This document shows positions 47,081 to 58,229 of a DNA stretch of 64,000 bases, piece by piece. The stretch is from Ulva prolifera (taxonomy: Eukaryota; Chlorophyta; Ulvophyceae; Ulvales; Ulvaceae). The stretch covers positions 3,417,713 to 3,481,712 of the forward strand of contig CM041201.1 in the NCBI GenBank assembly GCA_023078555.1, given 5' to 3'. The position numbers and the translations under genes were made by a program. Below the pieces are notes generated by a model. The model saw only the letters and a list, made by a program, of their open reading frames with translations, was not told where the DNA came from and did not search any database. Position 1 is the stretch's first letter. Each line of letters starts with the position of its first letter.

Positions 47081-48044
47081 CTGTCCATCGCCGACTGCGG
47101 CGGAGCCTCAGGGCCCCCACGGCGCCGTGGCGCGCACGCGCACTGGGTCGGGTGCCCAGCGTGTTCCCAGTCTAACAGTACAACCCACGCGTAGGCAAGT
47201 GCCGTACTTCAGTAAGGCCTCGGAAGTAGGCCTGAGCGGAGTCGGGGAGGCGTGCGTGCTCGGACTCGCGTCGGCGGTCGTGCAGCGTGCGGCGGCGCGG
47301 TTGGGGGCAAGGATCGTCCCCGCACAGGTGCGTGTGGGGTGTCAGGGATGCATGAGGTTGCACATGGAGCATGTCAACGCTCCTTGGGAGCTGGGTGGAC
47401 ATGACCTGGGCCTGCGCCGCGCTTTCAGCGAGATAGGGGTGCGTCCGTGTGGCGTGGACAACGGCTGGCATTGACGCATCAACATTGCATCAGCATGCAT
47501 GCGCAAATGCACATGGCACCAGAGATCTACGTCCCGCCGGCCGGCCCGGGGTTCCCGCTGAAACGATCGTTTAAACTTTTTGCCGAGCAATCCGCCCACG
47601 GGCCCGAGGCAGCGGTGTCGCCCGCTGGAACCACGGGCTGTCAGAAAAGACGTCAGCTGGACAAGGGGCTGTCAGAGACTCTCGGAAGATGTCTCGGGAA
47701 ATGACTCGAAAGATGTCAGCTGGAAATGGCACAGCCTCGGCGCGTGGTGGTACCTCTCGATTTAAACAAATGCAGCGGGATATGCCCCCATGGAAAAACC
47801 CCAAGTAGAGCACTGCACAGCACACACATATTACTTGTCTGGGAAGTGCCGGGCTCCAGCAGTGAGGCACGGTGCATGTGTACACATGTTCTGCAAGGGC
47901 CAAGGCGAGGAGTGCCTGAGCTTTCAGGTTTAAACTAAATTTGTGCACATGTCCGCTGCATGTGCGCACATGTCCTGCAAGGATATGCATTTGCGACTGC
48001 TGCAAGGACAAGGTAGCACCGCAGGAATATCGCGCCCAAGAAGA

Positions 48045-48127
48045 CGGCATTCGTGGTCCCGTTAATTCGGAGTTGTCAACGACCTTTCAGGATACGGCTC
48101 GGTAAGTTTAAGTTTACTTTACTTTAC
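48045..48127 (+). repeat. TTTAC-tailed short repeat, copy in the unit 5 upstream region
   Basis: It starts GGCATTCGTGGTCCCGTTAA and ends TTTACTTTACTTTACAC, matching the copies at 11769-11854 (reverse) and 59650-59737. Confidence 0.8.
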
Positions 48128-48269
48128 ACGACGAGTGAAGCCTGCATGTGCGACCAAGCCTCCGCAGCCTGCACCTCGTTTGCAGACAAAAAAAGCCGTG
48201 GGAGAGGGTGTTGTGCAGCACCACAGCCCGTGGTTTCGAGATATCTGCGGGCTGGATATCTCAGGGCTG

Positions 48270-48436
48270 GATACAGGCCGACGTGTGGCTTCAGCACGCC
48301 GTAAACTGTTTGCCAGAGGCGGGCTGCGAGCTCAGTCAGGAGCTCAGCAACGCCAACTACGATCCCCTCGTGCCGTAGTTCACATGCCATGCGATCTGAT
48401 ATTCGTCTAAGGCTTGTTTGTGAAGTGTCCTTCCCA
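48270..48436 (+). promoter_or_regulatory. Promoter-proximal block of array unit 5
   Basis: The region carries GTGTGGCTTCAGCACGCCG, GAGGCGGGCTGCGAGCTCAG and CAGGAGCTCAGCAACGCC, in the same order as in units 1, 4 and 6. The more distal blocks are missing, replaced by the TTTAC-tailed repeat. Confidence 0.65.
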
Positions 48437-48447
48437 CACATATATAC
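48437..48447 (+). promoter_or_regulatory. TATA box of array unit 5
   Basis: CACATATATAC lies 135 bases before the ATG at 48572. Confidence 0.7.
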
Positions 48448-48571
48448 CCTGTTGTAGTGGCCTGCCCATATGATCGATCTGTGTGTTGCCATTAGCGACC
48501 TGCCACTCCACAGGTCCAGCCAACCCTCGCCTTGCCTCTTGCTGCACTTCAGCAGTAGACTTTGAAACATT

Positions 48572-50543
48572 ATGCGTGCTCCTGTCGCACCACTGGTGAC
48601 TGCATGCTACTTGTTGGCCCAATGTGCAGTCCTTGTTCACGGTGCTTGTTTCAATCCTGGAGACCCCGTCGGAAACGGTGTATACTACTGCACCATGCAA
48701 CTCTCTGGAGACAGGGACATGGACGGCCAGCGCGTGTCCCTGGTGGACACCTCTGATCCTCTGACGGGCGACTATGACCCTGCACCATTTGAGCGTCAGC
48801 AGGTGGAGCTTGAGTTTCATGCGCCCGGCCGCGGCACGGACTCCTACCCTGCTTGCCAGCACCTGGAAGAGATCGAGCTTACATTCTTCACATACTTGTA
48901 CGAAGAGACTGACAGAATTGTCCTGCGCTCGTTTGAAGACAGGACCCGGTCGCGCCCGCTCCTCCTCATGGCGCCCAGGCCCCGTCCCCCACCATCCCGC
49001 AGCCTGCTCCAGCATGCCCCGACAGCGCGACGCCGTCCCCCGCGGCCGACCACGCCGCAAACTCCCCCGCCCCCGCCGCGGTCGCGCCCGCTCTCTCCCA
49101 TGGCGCCCAGGCACCCTCTTCCCTCACGTACGCGGCTGTCCTTGCGTCCTCCTGTGCTGCCACAACGGCGACCGGTGCCGACGCCCCCGCTGGTGCGGCC
49201 GCCCCCCACACCGCGCAGGCGGTGCCGCAAGCACCGCAGCGGTCGGTCCAAGCACCAGCTGCCCCGTCGCCGGCTGTGCCCCGGTCCCGCAGACCCGCAC
49301 AGCGGGGCGACATCCTCGCGTTCTTCCCGGGCGCGCCGGTCATCGGCGACGTGTGCGTCACCCACCCGCTGGCTTCCTCGAACGTCAGCGCCGCGGCGCT
49401 CCGCGACGGTGCCTCGGCAGAGGCTGCCGACCGGCGCAAACGCGAAAAGTACGGCCGGGCCGGCGCGGGCGCGTTCACGCTGGTCCCGCTGACGCATGAG
49501 ACGTACGGCCGTGTTGGCCCGGCCGCCTTTGCATTCCTCAACAGGCTTGCTGATGTGGCTGCAGGGTCTGGCGCGGCCTCTCGGCGGCGTTTCCTGGAGA
49601 ACGCAATGCGCGATCTCTCGACGACGCTCTGTCGTGCAGTGGCGCGCCAGGTGCGCGCCGCAGCTCCGCTGATGGCACGTCACGCGGGCAAGGCAGTTTT
49701 GGCGGGACTCACAGTCCCATCTGATGACCTCTCGCCGCTTACAGGCCATCCGGCCTGAGCGGTGGGGTGCCCCTTGGGCGCCCCGTCCGCTTGACGCCAC
49801 CGACCTGTGGCCTCTGACTCCAGCTAAGCCGGGTCTGGTGGGTGTGCGGGATGCCTTCGTTGGCATGTGCAGGGCCTGCGGAGACGGCTTGGGCGATGCA
49901 TTGTCCTGGGTGCGGTGCGGCGTGGGCCGGCGAGGCTGCGCGGCGGTGTGCCGGGCTGGCGTGGTGTGCTGTGGCTCGGTGGGGTGGGGGCGGGTCTTGG
50001 GGCCAGGGCGGCCCCCGGCAATCGGGCGGCCATGATGGGCGGCCTCAGGCGGCAGTGTGTTGGGTTTGGCCCTGTCGTACGGCGGCGGGCGTTGTGGTGC
50101 TGGTGGTTGTGATGTTGTGTGTCGGCCGTGGGGTTTGTGCGTGCGTGTGTGGGTTTGGGTTTGTGGGTGTGTGGGTGTGTGCTTGGCGGTCTACGGATCT
50201 GTGTCATCTTCGCCGGTGCTGGGGGTTTTTTTTCTGGGCGTGGTGGGTGTCGCGTGCGTGGGTGTCTGTGTGTTTGCTTCGTCTGTTTGCTTCGAAAGAA
50301 TTCTTTCGCGGTGCTGCCCGCCTTGCTGCCTTTGTCCTTGTAACACAGGAACCGGCCACCCAGGACCCGTTGGGCAGCACCGTTACTGTGAGGCGTATCT
50401 TGACAAAGAGTACTTACGATGATTACGGCAACTACGGCAGTTTCGGATACTACACCGATTATGGGGATCTATTCATCGGGATCTCGTGTGAATTTGAAGG
50501 TTCACAAACAACAGAGCAGATCGCCTTTACTGTAGACCATTGA
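48572..50543 (+). pseudogene. Array unit 5: small secreted protein, subfamily A, split by a 1.4-kb insertion
   Basis: The first part (48572-48938) encodes a signal peptide (MRAPVAPLVTACYLLAQCAV) and CFNPGDPVGN, YYCTMQLS, PACQHLEEIELTF and RIVLRSFE. A LINE fragment of about 1.4 kb follows. Coding resumes at 50349 with EPATQDPLGS, then DDYGNYGSFGYYTDYG and the conserved end ISCEFEGSQTTEQIAFTVDH. The subfamily A cysteines are present. The insertion ends in ACACAG, which looks like a splice acceptor, but no good donor restores the frame, so the gene is probably broken. Confidence 0.78.
48945..50344 (+). mobile_element. 5'-truncated LINE with C-terminal domain and 3' UTR
   Basis: An open frame to 49758 gives an Ala/Pro-rich linker, then RGDILAFFPGAPVIGDVCVTHP, FTLVPLTHETYGRVG, FLNRLADVAAGSG, AMRDLSTTLCRAVARQ and GLTVPSDDLSPLTGHPA. 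This is the C-terminal domain that follows the RT and zinc knuckle in LINEs of this kind (known to me from algal relatives). The G/T-rich 3' UTR ends CCTTTGTCCTTGTAAC. The insertion is bounded by ACAGGA repeats (48939-48944 and 50345-50350). It is the longest copy here and defines the family 3' end. Confidence 0.8.
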
Positions 50544-53500
50544 TGCTAGCAGCTGAGTAAACTGGTGGAGGGGCATCTCTTACACCATGTTGCTGACCTG
50601 CTTGGCGCCGTGTTTTCAGGCTGTTTCGAAAATAGGCAATTTTTCGTCTTGCGGTTGAGATGTCTGAAGGCCTCTATATGCACTGGTAGGTTGGTGAGAG
50701 GTCCATTTGAGGGTGTGAGAACGGCGTCCTAGGGCCACGACGAGTGACCGCTTGCTTCTTTTCAGCGGATTGAGCAGCAGCCACAGTGGTTTCTCCAGGC
50801 TGGACTCCAGGCTGCACTGCCACAGTGACTGAAGGAGTGATTGGGTAACGATGCTGTCTCCAGTCAGGTACTTTGCACTCATCCTGGCTCTCCCATCACC
50901 CATGTGGATGCTAGAGGAGTGCCTGGATCACCATGCTTCCGAGCGGAACACCTATTTGTCCGACCCGAGCTCACCGGAGTTGCAGTGGCTACAGGAGGTC
51001 CTTTACACTGGGCCCTGAACCCACAGCTGCCACATGTGTACCACAGACAACAGGAGGTAGCACAGCAGGACAGTAGCTAACCAAGATAAACAGGGACATA
51101 CAAGCCCACGCCGCAAACCGGCACACAACATCAGCCAGACGCAGCCCTTCCACCTCACCAATACAGCTCTACAATTCCAACCTGCACGCATGCATGCACC
51201 CATCTCCACACGCCCACACACCACGGCACACTCGCACGGCCAGAGAGAACTCCAGCGCACGCGTGGCTGGGGCGGACATACACCGACACACAACACCGCC
51301 CGGCTGCCGCCTGGGCTTAGACAGCGCAGCAAACTCCCCCATGGTGCACCCCCACACAGCACAGCACAGCACAGCACAGCACGGCCGCCCACACCGCGCA
51401 ACGCGCAACACACCAACGCCTCCACTTTACAGCTCCCCCATGCCGTTGACCCGCCTCCAGCGCCGCGGCACCGGAGGGTCGTGACAGTGTCGGGGCGCGT
51501 GCGGCACGGCGATGACTGAGGCACGTGCGCACAACGGCCCCCGCTAGGTAGAGCCGCAGAGCTGGGCGGCGGGCTGAGGCGTCCGGACAGCAGCCGGGTG
51601 CGCGAGAGGCCGGGCGCATCATCTTGATAGGTGGAACGCACGTCCGAAGGGTACCGCTGCAGCCTCGCCTCCTGGAGCTGGAGCATCCGGAAGGACTCGG
51701 CTTCGTACACTGCCGTCATCGACTCGGACACTATAGGGTGACCGGTACCATGTCTACCCACTCGCTGCAGCCGCCTCCAGCCTGCAGGATCTGGAACACC
51801 CGCAGAAACGCCCTCTCGACGCCACGTGTGCGTGTGGCTCGTCAGAGTCACAACAGCTGCCGCCAGCCTCCGGGTGGTATTTGTATATGCATTATGCGCA
51901 TGCGTGTGCTTCAGCAGATGCGCCTCGCCGGCTGCTGGCAAGGACACGTAGCCACCTTGCTAGATGGCAGCGGCATGCCATGGTATGCTGCGGTCCGGCC
52001 CGGCTGTTCGGCGTAGGTCTCAGGGTGATGTACTGTGAGGTGGCTGGGCACTCACCAGCACAGCGCACAGCACACATGCATACGTGTGCAGGCGCGGGCA
52101 GACAAGCCCCAACAGAGTGAGTTCTCTAGCAGCAGCAACGAGAAGGTCGCTAGCTGGCACTCGGACGTCGCCTGAGGCAGTGCATGCATTAGTGCACAGG
52201 CGGATTGACTGCTGTTGAAGCCTGAACGTACTACTAGTAGCAGGCTTGCAGGAGGGGAGAGTGGACTGGAGAGCTGGAATTGTGCAGGGGGGGTCTCTCT
52301 GGAACTGCAGGCAGGAACAGAGGCGCAGTAGGGGGCTTCCAGGGCGCTTGAGGAGAGGGCAGCTGCGCACGAGGGGGGGGGCTGCATGCAGTAGGTGCTA
52401 GTGGTGCCGATTGCGAGGGCGGAGGCAACGGGTGGCCACGCTGGTGCCCCAGACGATGATGCCAATGCAGCGGCAGCGACAAAGACATCGTCACAGCTGC
52501 GCCGGATCCTCTACTTACAGTAAATGAGAAGGAAGGCGTTCTGGGAGAGCTAGGGGGTCGGAGATGCCACCGCCGGCTGCGGGGTTGCTTGCGGTGGCTG
52601 AGGCGGCGACACAGGTGACACATCAGGAGCACTAGTGATTGGGCTGGTGGGCGGCAGCGGTGCTGCCTACAGAAGAGCAGATCACAGCAAAGGGCACGCC
52701 GGATCCGCGAGGTCGATCGTGATGGGGGTTGCTGTTAAGTAGCCGTAGTATTTATCTCTGTCAGGCTGACTCGCTTCGCATGCCGTGTTGGCATTTGTAG
52801 CTGCAGCAGCAGTAGGCCTGATCTCTTGTGGTACGGCAGCATGCATGGCTTCAAGCGGAAAGTTTCCGCCGTCACCGCACACGCTGGCGCCGCAGACGCC
52901 CTCGACACTCGAGCGGCCATACAAACAGCCGATAATCAATCAATCAACCGCTTGCGTGGCCGAGGATGTATGATGTAAAAGCACGTGTTACGGCCACGAG
53001 AGTGTATACTCGGAGTTCTTTTGATGGAGGCTCTCGCTCGGCTTGGATATCCGGTGCACACCGACTTTTGGACACCGCAGCCATCGCAGGCACACGTGCA
53101 CGGTTGCCGGCGGTTCTTGGAGGCGGATTCTGAGTGGCCATGGGGGTCCGCAGCGGCGGAAGGCTCGGCAAGGGGTAGGAGGGGCGGCCGGCCGCTCTGG
53201 CAAGGTGCATTCACCAGCCTTCAGACGTCCGTCGCCGACATCTGCCGTCGACGAGATATTTTGGCGTTGGTCCGGGGGCGGCAGCGACGCGAGCAGCTGG
53301 TCAGGATGTCATACATGTTTGGAGGTGCAGGCAGAGCAGGACAGCAACTTGAAGTGCGCCCGGCCGCGTCCAGCGGCATCCAGAGGCGCGTAGTCCCGAA
53401 TTTGTGCGGCCATGCTTTCTTGGCTTCTGCTGTATAATCGCCAATGGCGGCGGCGCCCTGCAAGAGGACCTTCGCACGCGGGCGCGCCTGCATGCGCGGG

Positions 53501-54230
53501 CGCGGCAAAACGAAGCCCACGCTGCCGGTGACATGGGCAAAGTCCACGAGAAGGACGCCGTGCTGCGCATTTTTCTGCGATCGCGCAGCAGCGCCACAGC
53601 CCGTGTGGGCGCGGAAAGCCGCGCTGTGGCCAGAACTTGGGGCCAGGCTGCTGTATGCGGATGTGGAGCAGCGGGTGTGAGACGCCGCAACGGCGTTGGG
53701 TACGTCGGTGGGAACTGCAATCCACCATCAACTGTGTCTGGCAGTGCTTGAGCAATTGGAGGCCTCCGCGGCGTTGCTAGTGGCCATGCACCAGCGCCCC
53801 GAAGGGCACCCTGCCGGCTGTGGGGGAGGCCTGCTGTGTTGCAATCATGATCGGCAGGTGTGGACATGAACGCCTGCAGATGTGGCGGGAGAGGTCGCAT
53901 GCACTGGCTTGGCAAGCTGGAACAGCTGACGGTGCGGTGCTTGCGTACTGGTAACATTATACAGTACTGAACTTTCACATGTACTGCAGTGACTCCATGT
54001 ACATGTACAACGTAGTGCAGTGACGGCAGCAGCTTGCATATGCAGCCCTCTCGATCTTTTTGAGTCTACAGCCGTTTGATGATCCTGTTGTGGTTCCCGT
54101 GGTGCTGCCTGCCTCTCCGACTTTACAGTTGGACGAATTATGGCCCTTCAGCACGGCCCATACTCCTTACTTTCAGGTGATGCGTGGTCCATCATTGATA
54201 ATGCCGTATTCCGCGTAGCGCGTTCAACAG
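50544..54230. other. Region between units 5 and 6 without accepted genes
   Basis: Long overlapping frames occur at 51003-51947 (minus) and 52985-53751 (plus, several frames) but show no domain or consistent splicing. The ORF piece around 53640-53860 has helix-like composition and an in-frame TGA. A (ACAGC)5 repeat lies at 51356-51380. Confidence 0.4.
51356..51380 (+). repeat. (ACAGC)5 microsatellite
   Basis: Five tandem ACAGC units. Confidence 0.9.
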
Positions 54231-54235
54231 TTTGC

Positions 54236-54330
54236 TATTTTACCAGACCCCAGGCGATCAGGCAGGCAACACCGCGAAAATAGCAAACAGCCGAAGCAGG
54301 ACAAGCCCGCACAACGCACCCAAGCCACAG
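54236..54330 (-). repeat. Worn inverted LINE 3'-end fragment
   Basis: GGCAGGCAACACCGCGAAAA followed by AGCAAACAGCCGAAGCA is the reverse complement of the TTTGCTTC...TTTCGCGGTGCTGCC section of the family end. The terminal CCTTTGTCCTTGTAAC is lost. Confidence 0.55.
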
Positions 54331-54479
54331 CCAAGCTGCAGCGGCCCTCACAGACGAAGCACCCGTCACCGAGCGTGGCCTGTGGAGCGGCTGCTATAGT
54401 AATGGTGGAGGTGACGTGCACCTTGTCGCATTGATCTGGATCAGCGCAAGCCTGTGTTCTGGTTTGGTCTCCTCCAGCT

Positions 54480-55075
54480 GTTTCGTCACCTGCGGTGATA
54501 ACCGCCTCACCTGCCTGTCCGAGTTCGTCCGTGCGATGCATGATCATCGCAGGAGAACTATCAGACCAGTCTAGGCCCGTCGAGGGACATTCGAACCTCC
54601 GAGGTGAGAGGTGGTCAGTACAAGGACTGCGAGACCAGGTGCCCGCCTGCTTGCAGATGTGCACAGCCGTGTCGCGCCCAGTCAACGGCCCTGGCGGGCG
54701 ATTGCAGCAGTATGAAGTTGCCTGGAAGGTCTCTCACCGCCTCAAAGGAGGCATGTCATTGCGACGAAGGCGCGTTGAGCGCGACTGGCAGGCAATGCCA
54801 CGCACACGCTTGTATGGGTTGTGCCTTGCTTCTTCTCCTTCTGAAATGCTGGTGTATAGAAGCCGACGGGCTCTGAAACATGTCTTCGGTTACTGAGTAA
54901 TCCGGCGGGCGGTCCAGACAGGGCGGTCAGGACGTGTGGCCTGAGCACAGTGTAATTCGCCCGAGGCGGGCTGCGAGCTCAAACACGAGCTCAGCAACGC
55001 TGACCACGATGTGCATCTTTTCACAGGCCACATAGTCCACAGTCAAATCACAGGTCGCCCCTGAAGCCTGCAGCC
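54480..55075 (+). promoter_or_regulatory. Conserved upstream block of array unit 6
   Basis: The blocks are TGCATGATCATCGCAGGAG, AGTCAACGGCCCTGGCGGGCG, GTGTGGCCTGAGCACAG and GAGGCGGGCTGCGAGCTCAA followed by GAGCTCAGCAACGCTGACC. Their order matches units 2 and 4. Confidence 0.65.
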
Positions 55076-55086
55076 CACATATACAG
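55076..55086 (+). promoter_or_regulatory. TATA box of array unit 6
   Basis: CACATATACAG lies 138 bases before the ATG at 55214. Confidence 0.65.
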
Positions 55087-55213
55087 TCTCCGTGGTCGGT
55101 GCTCATATCATCTGTGCTTCTGTTCATCAGCAACAGCAACCTGCCAGTCCGCAAGTCAAGCCCACCTCCCACCCCATTTTTTGCTTCGCTGCAGCAGTCC
55201 GTTTGCAGACACC

Positions 55214-55807
55214 ATGCGCGCTTCCGTTGCACCATGGGTGCTCGCTTGCTCCATCTTTGCCCAGTGTGCAGCTGTTGTGTGGGGCAGCAACTGCTTCAAT
55301 CCTGCACACGGACACGTCGCAGACGGGTCCTTCAGCTGCGCATTGCAGTTCTTCGCCACAGGCATGGAAGGCAAGAGCGTGTCCCTGAAGATCTTCAACC
55401 CTCTGCAAGGTGACATGGTGACCTCAACTGTTCCCTTTGACCATGAGAAGGCTGTGGTGGAGTTCGACGCACCCATCCATAACACTCTGCCTGCCTGCTT
55501 GCACCTGGAGAAAATCGAGGTCACCTTCAAGGCTCCATACGTCATCGATTCCATCGACAAGCTCGTCCTCAACTCGTTTGAAGGCGAGAAGCCGGCCACT
55601 CAGGAGCCGCTGGGCGAGTGCTTCACGATTGAGCAGCGGGAAGTGCGGCCCGGGGGCTGGGGGCCGCCCCGGACGATCACCAGCGTGTATGGCACGGTGT
55701 ACACCGACCTGTGGTGTGCATTCAAGCCCGGCCGATACCCACATGACCTCGGCGAACCGCAGCAGATTGCCTTCAAGCAGCACAGCTACCTCCAGAGTGG
55801 CTGCTAG
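55214..55807 (+). CDS. Array unit 6: small secreted six-cysteine protein, subfamily B (intact)
   Basis: The single exon encodes 197 residues. Residues 1-24 form a signal peptide (VLACSIFAQCAAVVWG). The mature chain has cysteines at 27, 42, 95, 136, 168 and 197, the last being the C-terminal residue. Blocks in order are FNPAHGHVADG, CALQFFATGMEGKSVSLKIF, DHEKAVVEFDAP, PACLHLEKIEVTFKAPY, LNSFEGEKPATQEPLGECF, TIEQREVRPGGWGPP, SVYGTVYTDLWCAFKPGR and LQSGC. No known domain is recognised. It is the best-preserved member and the reference for the family. The start was fixed by homology of the signal peptide; an upstream in-frame TTG at 55181 is not used. Confidence 0.85.
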   Translation: MRASVAPWVLACSIFAQCAAVVWGSNCFNPAHGHVADGSFSCALQFFATGMEGKSVSLKIFNPLQGDMVTSTVPFDHEKAVVEFDAPIHNTLPACLHLEKIEVTFKAPYVIDSIDKLVLNSFEGEKPATQEPLGECFTIEQREVRPGGWGPPRTITSVYGTVYTDLWCAFKPGRYPHDLGEPQQIAFKQHSYLQSGC

Positions 55808-56450
55808 ATCACGAGCGGGTGGTGAGCGGCTTCTCTCACAGCATCGTGCTGTGACTGGATGCGACCGCGGTTTACAATCAAGTAGGCAGCTGCGCTGAGA
55901 CGGAGTTGGGCGGTTGAGGTCCGATTAAGGGCTGCAGACTGATAGAAGGACCATTCGGGTTCAATTGTACCAGGTATAGATTTGTTGGGCTGCGGTAAGT
56001 GATATTGGACTAGAGTAGAGCAGCACTGGCATGAGCAGCATAGTATAGCTGATGGCGATGCAGCACTGCTGCAGAAGCTCTGGCACAAGACATCAGCCAG
56101 CTTGTAAACTGTAGTGTGTGTTACATCGATGCGGCGTGGCCTGCAACTGTTCGCTCTTGACAGCATATATCATACCAAATGCCCTATGTCATAGCGTGGC
56201 GCCTTTGCTTGCCGGCATCCTTGCTGGGGTTCCATGCAGTCTTAAGCGTTGACAATTCAGACACCCTGCAGCATCTTTGGTGCAGCCATCCTGAAAACAG
56301 ACCTGAATATTCTGACTTGTTCTACCTGGTCCGGCAATTCACCACTGGTCACATGCACCCTCTACCCGTCCGCCGGCATCAGTCCACTGCTGACAGCTTC
56401 TACGCCTCGAGTTTGAAACGTTCATATGTAGCAAAAGACAGTACCATGTT
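55808..56450 (+). other. 3' flank of array unit 6
   Basis: It contains CATCAGCCAGCTTGTAAACT near 56090, 290 bases after the stop, with the TGTAA motif. The whole stretch aligns with the 3' flanks of units 1, 2, 3 and 7 and again with 56860-57240. Confidence 0.6.
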
Positions 56451-56493
56451 GTGGCAATCCAGTGATATGGCCGCTACACCACTGGATTGCCAC
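56451..56493. repeat. 43-base foldback hairpin, family copy 4
   Basis: Perfect arms GTGGCAATCCAGTG / CACTGGATTGCCAC flank a loop ATATGGCCGCTACAC, which is the family loop read from the other strand. Confidence 0.9.
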
Positions 56494-56859
56494 ACATGTG
56501 CACTGTACATCGTTGCATGCATGTGTGCCATGCATTCCCCAGGCTGAGAGACCAAAGGCCCACAGCGCGCCAAGGGACGTAAAGGCAGCAATGCTTGAAG
56601 CCGTGCTCTGACATTTCATCGTTGATTACACCAAATTCACATACAGAGCGGTCTACAGACCCACTATCATCACCACTATCATCACCGTCAGTTGAATGAT
56701 GTGCATGTTCTGAATACAGAATGGCCGGCCTCACTGGCCAAGATTGTGTGGCAAACAATTGTTTCAATCCAGTGACATGACCAGCAGCTGCACAGTGCGC
56801 ATGTCACGACGTGCCAGAGTGCCGTGGCCTGCAGGCGGCGGCCGTTTCACAACTCTTGC

Positions 56860-57610
56860 AACATGTGGAGGATTGCCACAGGATCGACAGCTGTGTTAGT
56901 GATGCAGTACAGCTGTGATGCAGCACTGCTGCCGAAGCTCTGGCACAAGACATCAGCCAGCTTGTGAGTTTGAGTGTCTGCCATGTCTATGCGGCCTTTC
57001 CTAGGAAAGCTGCGATTGTTCGCTCTTGACAGCATATGTCCCAAGGTCACCTTGCCGGCAGACTGACCAGGGTTATATGCAGTGTGGAGGCGCCTTGCAA
57101 CAGCTTTGGCGCCGCCACCCTGGAAACGTACTCTAATTCTCTAGTTTCGGTCTATCTGGTCTGACGATCCAACACTGGCAGCATGCATCCCGTGCATGTC
57201 CACAAGCACTAGCCCACTGCTGACAGCTTTTGCTCCTCGACCTTGCAATGTCCACACCCTGTTGTAGACGGTACCTTGTGCACTGTTCTATGATGTGTGC
57301 TGTTCAATCCCCAGTCCTGGGAACTGGTGGCCCACGACCCGTCACGGCAATTGAGGCAGCAACTTGAATGCATGAGGTGAATCTCAGACCGGCTGATGTA
57401 TCAAAAGCTTCAATTCGATGGGACATCGGATCATGCGCATTCAAATGTTCAAAGTCAACCAACCGGCTCACTGCGATGGCGCCACACTGCCCTCCAAACT
57501 TTGGGTGATGTGGAAAGGCCAGGGGGCCACGGTGTTGCTGGCAGCTACACTGCCTTGACGACGGTGATCCGAGGGTTGAAAAGGCATCGACGAAGGAGGT
57601 CAGATAGTTG
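56860..57610 (+). other. Orphan 3'-flank copy without its gene
   Basis: The sequence from GATGCAGCACTGCTGC through CATCAGCCAGCTTGTGAG to about 57600 repeats the 3' flank of unit 6 and the region after unit 7 (59770-60300; for example CCGGCTCACTGC and GGCGCCACACTGCC). No family coding sequence precedes it. Confidence 0.6.
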
Positions 57611-57809
57611 AGCATATGATCATATGTTGCACGTGGTGAGCACCATATGATGGTGATGGTGCTGCCCGACATGCCGAGCCATGCATGTGCCGAAGCTGTA
57701 GACCGCCGGCACAGCCCCTCTCGACATGATAATGTCCCTGCGGGTCTGCATGCAGCACCGCTTCCACACAGGCCATGCAACACAGGCCGGGGCGCTCTCG
57801 TCTGTGTTG

Positions 57810-57893
57810 CGTGCCGGTGGTTGCGTGGGTGTGTGGTGCCCTTGTTTGTGTCCTGCGGTGCCTCCTGGCTCTCTGGATATGTCGTTGCAACAC
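57810..57893 (+). repeat. Worn LINE 3' end
   Basis: GGTTGCGTGGGTGTGTGG, then TGCGGTGCCTCCTGGC and TCGTTGCAACAC follow the order of the family 3' end. Confidence 0.5.
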
Positions 57894-58229
57894 ATGCGAC
57901 AGGTCCGCGACATGTCCAAGCTGAGACCACGTCAGCATGTGGTGCGTAGTACAATAGAAGGCCCGTCTGCATGTTTGCGTGCCTGCAGCGGCCGGGGCCT
58001 GAGATGCAAACCACCAGGCCAAACCTGCTGGCCTGGTGCCGTGAGAGTCCGTGCTCTGACAGTGAGTCGTTGTTTACACTACACTCGCATGCAGAAGGGT
58101 TGGGTGGCCCGCCCCGTTGGCCCGCACCGCATTGCACCAGGAGCGAGGCGGTGCCCAAGCAGGTTTCCCCACCCCCTGGAAATGCCATCGACAATTGTCC
58201 TGTGTGCTCAGCGGAGCCGGGCATCCAGG

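Larger units (their letters stand above)
46311..48044. other. Decayed repeats between units 4 and 5
   Basis: It includes a hairpin (46494-46539) and a LINE C-terminal relic (about 46835-47080). No gene was found. Confidence 0.45.

Noticed and set aside
39325-50350. Introner elements as the explanation of the G/T-rich insertions ending in CAG
   Set aside because: The unit 5 copy carries LINE coding sequence upstream of the same 3' end, copies differ in 5' length, and target duplications differ. 5'-truncated LINEs explain this better. Occasional splicing of one copy is kept as a separate finding.
51003-51947. A 314-codon minus-strand frame
   Set aside because: It has no domain, and several other frames are equally open in this GC-rich, repeat-bearing stretch.
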